A program made the position numbers and the translations under genes. Below the pieces are notes generated by a model. That model worked only from the letters and a program-made list of their open reading frames with translations. It did no database searches and was not told where the DNA came from. Shown here one piece after another: positions 33,925 to 37,852 of a stretch of 37,852 bases of DNA (position 1 is the stretch's first letter; each line of letters begins with the position of its first letter). This DNA is from Nitrobacter sp. 62-13 (GTDB taxonomy: Bacteria; Pseudomonadota; Alphaproteobacteria; Rhizobiales; Xanthobacteraceae), in NCBI RefSeq assembly GCF_001896955.1, contig NZ_MKRN01000179.1:3381-41232 (forward strand), given 5' to 3'.

Positions 33925-35652
33925 ATGTCTGGGACCTCAATTCGCAAACAGATTCGCAGTTCGGCTACCTGCTTTGGTCGAGACCTGCGAGGTAATATAG
34001 CACCAATTTTTGCAATCGCCCTCCTGCCGATACTCGGCTTCGTCGGGGCCGCCGTCGACTACACCCGGGCCAATGCGGCGCGCTCCTCAATGCAGGCCGC
34101 GATGGATTCGGCGGTACTGATGGTCTCAAAGGACGCCGCGGCCAGCCCGACCATGACGTCTCAGCAGATCACGGACGCCCTGCAGAAATATTTTTCAGCG
34201 CTTTATCATGACGGCAATGCATTTGGTGTCACGGTGAGTGCCGTCTACACACCGAGCACCTCAACGGCGGCGGCAACGATTCTCGCTTCCGGGCATGGCG
34301 CTATCAAAACCGACTTCATGAAGGTCGCGGGTTTTCCGCAGCTCACTTTCGGAACCAGTTCCACATCGACCTGGGGCAATTCGCGGATGCGCGTCGCGAT
34401 GGTGTTGGACAACACCGGATCGATGTCGTCCAATGGCAAGATGTCCGCGCTTCAGACCGCTGCGAAGGACATGATCGATTCTCTATCCGCGTTCGCCAAA
34501 ACCACCGGCGACGTCTATATTTCGATCGTTCCGTTCGCAAAGGACGTCAACGTTGGAACATCCAACATCAATGCAGCATGGATCAACTGGTCCGAATGGC
34601 TTGGCGAACCTCCGATTCTCGACACCACGAAAACGGGTTCCAAGCCGAGCAACTGGAACACCACCATTGCCAACTCAAACTGCCCGTTTACGAACAGCAA
34701 TCAGGGCTTCACGTGCATGGATCGACCTGCGACTTTGAGCGGGGCGAAGAGCACAAGCACGATTCCATCGAGCGGAACCTACGCCGGCTACATCTGTCCC
34801 AGCGTCGATAGCGGCAAGAAAATTCCCGGCAAGACAGGCGTTTTCTACAACGGCTGCTACACGACGGTGACGACGCCGGGTCAAACCATCGCCACAGGCT
34901 CGGGCGCAAGTTGCGGATCGACCAGCAACTGCTCGTGCTCGGGGTGGGGCAGCAACAAGGTTTGCAGCACGCCGACCACCTACTCGCACCTTTGGCGTGG
35001 CGATGGTACCGCGGCAACGGCGGCGGCCGCCCCGCAGCCCTCGGCCGCGCAATCCGCCGGCGGCTGGACAGGTTGCGTCAACGACCGCGACCAGGACTAC
35101 GACATTTCAAATGTCGCGCCCTCCACCGTCGTGGGTGTTGATACAGCGCCCTCCACGAAGTTCTATGCCGAGCAGTGGACCGACTGTCTTCCGGCCACGA
35201 TCACGCCCATGAGTTCTCAGTGGAGCGACCTGAAAGACCAGATCGATGCGATGACCCCCAGCGGAAACACCAACCAGAGCATCGGCCTTGCCTGGGGCTG
35301 GCAGTCCCTCAGCACGACGAACGGCCCGATCGCCGCTCCCATCAAGGACACGACGCACATCTATCAGGACTACATCGTCCTCTTGTCCGATGGTCTGAAC
35401 ACGCAGAACCGCTGGTACACGAGCGCGTCGAGCATCGATACGCGGCAAGCCTCGTTATGCCAGAAGGTCAAGGATGCCGGCGTGACCGTGTTCACGATCC
35501 AGGTCAATATCGGCAGCAAGGATCCCACGTCGACAGTGCTGCAGAACTGCGCCAGCAATGGCAATTTTCAAATGATCACGTCGTCTACCCAGACAGCTGA
35601 CGCGTTCCAGAACATTCTCACGCAAATCTCGCAGCTTCGCATCGCGAAGTAG
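33925..35652 (+). CDS. TadG-like pilus-assembly/von Willebrand factor A domain protein
   Basis: A 575-residue surface or periplasmic protein. The N-terminal TadE/TadG-like segment (about 22-50, GNIAPIFAIALLPILGFVGAAVDYTRAN) anchors it in the inner membrane, followed by an extended pilin-like helix (SSMQAAMDSAVLMVSKDAA). A vWA domain begins at about residue 157 with the metal-site motif DNTGSMS (162-168). A Ser/Thr/Cys-rich insertion (about 220-400, several Cys) splits the vWA fold, and IVLLSDGLNTQNRW with ISQLRIAK closes it. TadG proteins act in tight-adherence (Flp) pili; Bradyrhizobium relatives also carry solitary copies. No tad genes are adjacent. ATG 33925 fits the normal start, although the frame is open upstream to 32992. 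Confidence 0.85.
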   Translation: MSGTSIRKQIRSSATCFGRDLRGNIAPIFAIALLPILGFVGAAVDYTRANAARSSMQAAMDSAVLMVSKDAAASPTMTSQQITDALQKYFSALYHDGNAFGVTVSAVYTPSTSTAAATILASGHGAIKTDFMKVAGFPQLTFGTSSTSTWGNSRMRVAMVLDNTGSMSSNGKMSALQTAAKDMIDSLSAFAKTTGDVYISIVPFAKDVNVGTSNINAAWINWSEWLGEPPILDTTKTGSKPSNWNTTIANSNCPFTNSNQGFTCMDRPATLSGAKSTSTIPSSGTYAGYICPSVDSGKKIPGKTGVFYNGCYTTVTTPGQTIATGSGASCGSTSNCSCSGWGSNKVCSTPTTYSHLWRGDGTAATAAAAPQPSAAQSAGGWTGCVNDRDQDYDISNVAPSTVVGVDTAPSTKFYAEQWTDCLPATITPMSSQWSDLKDQIDAMTPSGNTNQSIGLAWGWQSLSTTNGPIAAPIKDTTHIYQDYIVLLSDGLNTQNRWYTSASSIDTRQASLCQKVKDAGVTVFTIQVNIGSKDPTSTVLQNCASNGNFQMITSSTQTADAFQNILTQISQLRIAK

Positions 35653-35668
35653 CCTGCGCGACGATCAA

Positions 35669-35699
35669 AAAAAGCCCGGCCACACTGGCCGGGCTTTTT
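35669..35699. terminator. bidirectional intrinsic terminator
   Basis: AAAAAGCCCGGCCA (35669-35682) pairs with TGGCCGGGCTTTTT (35686-35699) around a CAC loop. With A and T runs at both sides, it terminates both the vWA gene (plus) and the phasin gene (minus, stop at 35723). Confidence 0.92.
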
Positions 35700-35722
35700 C
35701 ATTTGGGGATAATCCTGCGATA

Positions 35723-36061
35723 TCAGCGAGCGGCCGGGACGAACTTCGCGGCAAAATCCTCGAACGGCTTGAAGGTCTGCTTGGCGAGATCAGCGTAAAG
35801 CTCGCCGATCTTCTGCGACTCCGCAACGAACGTCTCGTAGGTCTTCTTGGCGTATTCGGTCTGCGCCTCCACGACCTTGTCCAGCGATCTCACGCCGGCG
35901 AGTTTCTCGGTGAATGCGTTGCCGTCTTCCAATGACTTCCGCGTGTAGTCGCTGAACGCCAGGGCGATCGCCTGAACGCCTTTCTGGAAGCTGCCCGCCG
36001 CTGCGACTGCGGCGTCGAGTTGCTCTTTTCCGTGCTGCTGAACTTCGTCGATCTTCATCAT
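35723..36061 (-). CDS. phasin family protein
   Basis: A 112-residue amphipathic helical protein of the phasin family, which coats polyhydroxyalkanoate granules and controls their number and size. Features seen: KIDEVQQHGKEQLDAAVAAAGSFQKG, then AFSDYTRKSLEDGNAFTEKL, and ESQKIGELYADLAKQTFKPFEDFAAK, a typical phasin pattern with no signal or membrane segment. GAGGA lies seven bases before ATG 36061. Two palindromes, probable PhaR operators, lie 67-108 bases upstream, so expression is likely derepressed when polymer accumulates. No pha biosynthesis genes are in the window. Confidence 0.9.
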   Translation of the reverse strand: MMKIDEVQQHGKEQLDAAVAAAGSFQKGVQAIALAFSDYTRKSLEDGNAFTEKLAGVRSLDKVVEAQTEYAKKTYETFVAESQKIGELYADLAKQTFKPFEDFAAKFVPAAR

Positions 36062-36440
36062 GATGGATTCCTCACCGGGGTTGGTAATACGAGCCGGGGA
36101 CATCCGGCCTCTCGACATCAGATATAATGCACTGCACAATAAAAGCAACTGTTTTTGTGCGACGCACAATCGGCGATTCGACGCAAATCAGACAGATGCC
36201 ATCAAGGGTTGCTTAACCTTTTGGAAACTCCGCCCCCCTAGGCTGAATTCCGGTATCCTGGGCGTTCCGGTGGAAGATCAAAAAAACACCGTTGAACCAG
36301 GCTCTTAGCCAGAACGGCAAACCTGATCTGCCACCTCGCCTTGAGACCGGGTTCGCGCTGCACGCTCAGATCAGAGTGTCGGGCACAATTTTGCCTCACG
36401 AACCGGTGACTAAAGTCGAAAAATGGGGACGGGGACGTTC
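36062..36440. other. divergent intergenic region phasin/dac, 379 bases
   Basis: Holds two palindromic operator-like sites for the phasin gene (separate entry) and the promoter of the carboxypeptidase gene, which I could not place. No other gene or RNA recognised. Confidence 0.5.
36128..36169 (-). promoter_or_regulatory. two palindromic sites upstream of phasin, probable PhaR operators
   Basis: TGCACTGCA (36128-36136) and TTGTGCGACGCACAA (36155-36169) are palindromes whose centres lie 30 bases apart, about three helical turns. PhaR regulators of alphaproteobacterial phasin genes bind TGC/GCA-type palindromes, so these fit, but the regulator was not tested. A TATAAT-like box (TATAATGC, 36123-36130, plus strand) overlaps the first site. 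Confidence 0.5.
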
Positions 36441-37852
36441 ATGCTTCGCACAACCTTGGCTTCCGCCCGCGTCATGCGAGCTGGCGCATTCGGACTGGCA
36501 GCGATCGCCGCCGTTGTTTTTACGACCGACCACGCCGACGCACGCCGCGCCCGTCATCACCATCGCCATCACGCTCACCACGAGGCGCGGCAAAGCTACA
36601 ATCCGCGTTTTGCCTCGATCGTCGTCGACGCCAATTCGGGCGAGACGCTTTCATCCACAAATCCCGACAGTCTTCGTCATCCGGCATCGCTGACCAAGAT
36701 GATGACGCTCTATCTGCTGTTCGAGCGCCTGGATTCGGGGAAGATGACTCTCGACACCGAAATGCCGGTCTCGGCGCACGCCGCGGCACAGGATCCGACG
36801 AAGCTCGGTTTGCGGCCGGGTCAGACCATCCGCGCCGAGGACGCCATCAAGGGGCTGGTGACGAAATCCGCCAACGACGCAGCAGTTGTAATCGCCGAAG
36901 CGATCGGCGGCGACGAAGGCGACTTCGCCAGGATGATGACGCGGAAGGCGCGCGCGCTCGGCATGACCCGAACGGTCTATCGCAACGCGTCAGGTCTTCC
37001 CGACGACGACCAGGTCACCACTGCACGGGACCAGGCAACACTTGGCCGTGCATTACAGGACCGCTTTCCGCGCTATTATCGCTACTTCGCGACAAGGTCG
37101 TTCACGTTCCGCGGCCGCACCATTCGCGGTCACAATCATCTGCTCGGCAGCGTCGATGGCGTCGACGGCATCAAGACGGGATATATCCGTGCGTCCGGCT
37201 TCAATCTCGTCACCAATCTGAAGCGCGGCAATCGCCATCTGGTGGGCGTCGTCCTCGGAGGCCGCAGCAGCGGTTCGCGCGATGCGACCATGCGCAGCCT
37301 GCTGGCCGAAAATCTCGACAAGGCCGCGACGCACCGGACAGTCGCCGCCATTACCGAGAGCAACACAGCCGACGCCAATGCGAGGGTAGCCGAGGATCAG
37401 GCGCGCTCACGGCCCACGGAAATGACGCAGGTCGACGGCGCGATCCAGACTGCGTCGGCTCCGCCCGAACCCGTCGCGCTGCCGCCTGAACGTCCCACCC
37501 GTCTGGCCCGCTCACTGATAGCAGCCTCGACCGCCGCTCTGCCTGCGAAGCGGACCAGGTCCGAGCCCGCTCCGTTGACCAGCGGAGTCATCGCGACCCA
37601 ACCGATCGACGCCGTTCCCGGCTCGACCGAACCGATGAAACCGGTGCGGGTGAAGACGGTACAGGTCAGGGCCGGATCGGTCAGGTTGGCCTCGGCCGAG
37701 CCGACGGCAGCGGTGCCGCCGGTCGACGGCGCCACCGGAACCGCTCGCGACATAGCGCCGGAAACATCGGGTTCTGTCGGAACGCGAGCCAGCATGCCGC
37801 CGCAGCCCGCCAACTTCGGCACCGGACAAGGCATCCTGGGCGTGCTGCCGGC
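36441..37852 (+). CDS. D-alanyl-D-alanine carboxypeptidase (S11 family), 3'-truncated by window edge
   Basis: A penicillin-binding protein of the DacA/DacC type that trims the terminal D-Ala from peptidoglycan stem peptides. The 470 codons seen contain a signal peptide (about 1-34), a His-rich stretch RRARHHHRHHAHHEAR (35-50), and the serine-transferase motifs SLTK (S83, K86), SAN (S143-N145) and KTG (K245-G247), all intact. After about residue 290 a long Pro/Ala/Thr-rich linker runs off the right edge; family members of this kind often end in a SPOR domain, which cannot be checked here. ATG 36441 has GGGGA about 5 bases upstream. Open to the end of the window with no stop. Confidence 0.94.
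   Translation, partial: MLRTTLASARVMRAGAFGLAAIAAVVFTTDHADARRARHHHRHHAHHEARQSYNPRFASIVVDANSGETLSSTNPDSLRHPASLTKMMTLYLLFERLDSGKMTLDTEMPVSAHAAAQDPTKLGLRPGQTIRAEDAIKGLVTKSANDAAVVIAEAIGGDEGDFARMMTRKARALGMTRTVYRNASGLPDDDQVTTARDQATLGRALQDRFPRYYRYFATRSFTFRGRTIRGHNHLLGSVDGVDGIKTGYIRASGFNLVTNLKRGNRHLVGVVLGGRSSGSRDATMRSLLAENLDKAATHRTVAAITESNTADANARVAEDQARSRPTEMTQVDGAIQTASAPPEPVALPPERPTRLARSLIAASTAALPAKRTRSEPAPLTSGVIATQPIDAVPGSTEPMKPVRVKTVQVRAGSVRLASAEPTAAVPPVDGATGTARDIAPETSGSVGTRASMPPQPANFGTGQGILGVLP

Noticed and set aside
1-37852. Search for a defence island, prophage, CRISPR array, toxin-antitoxin pair or biosynthetic cluster
   Set aside because: None seen; gene content is housekeeping with conserved alphaproteobacterial order, so no claim of a new multigene system is made.

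Overview
The window is a piece of a high-GC alphaproteobacterial chromosome. Gene content and order (lptF-lptG-lptD-surA-pdxA-rsmA, gmk-yicC-mltG-fabF-acpP-fabG-fabD, rpsF-rpsR-DUF2232-rplI, clpS-clpA), together with Rhizobiales-type intergenic repeats and secreted proteins with a WYYR/CWYL motif, point to the Bradyrhizobium/Rhodopseudomonas/Nitrobacter group. The genus cannot be fixed by eye. I see no phage, insertion sequence, CRISPR array, tRNA or rRNA.

Layout, left to right. (1) 1-6900: a partial AsmA/YhdP-like envelope protein (minus), then bcp, an M23 endopeptidase, a small NepR-like orphan and an ABC-F ATPase (plus), meeting a BamE-like lipoprotein that lies downstream of holC and pepA (minus). 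(2) 8779-16528: an envelope-biogenesis operon, lptF-lptG-lptD-surA-pdxA-rsmA, tightly packed with ATGA or one-base overlaps at several joints. It covers LPS export, outer membrane folding, pyridoxal phosphate synthesis and 16S rRNA dimethylation. (3) 16537-20409: a GT-C membrane glycosyltransferase, a zinc alcohol dehydrogenase and a proline-rich membrane-anchored protein lying between rsmA and gmk. (4) 20533-27426 (minus): fabD-fabG-acpP-fabF (type II fatty acid synthesis), mltG, yicC and gmk. (5) 27780-30231: rpsF-rpsR-DUF2232-rplI. (6) 30473-33450 (minus): clpS-clpA adaptor and unfoldase. (7) 33925-37852: a TadG-like protein with a von Willebrand A motif, a phasin with probable PhaR operators, and a partial D,D-carboxypeptidase.

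Most of the window is ordinary housekeeping DNA, and I do not find a convincing undescribed multigene system. The strongest anomaly is rsmA (ksgA): codon 212 is an in-frame TAG, and 71 more codons of perfectly recognisable RsmA C-terminal domain follow in the same frame. Lesser points are a NepR-like orphan, three copies of a modular intergenic repeat family, two palindromes upstream of the phasin, a structured rpsF leader and a UUCG-loop hairpin between surA and pdxA. All calls come from reading the sequence; no database search was run.
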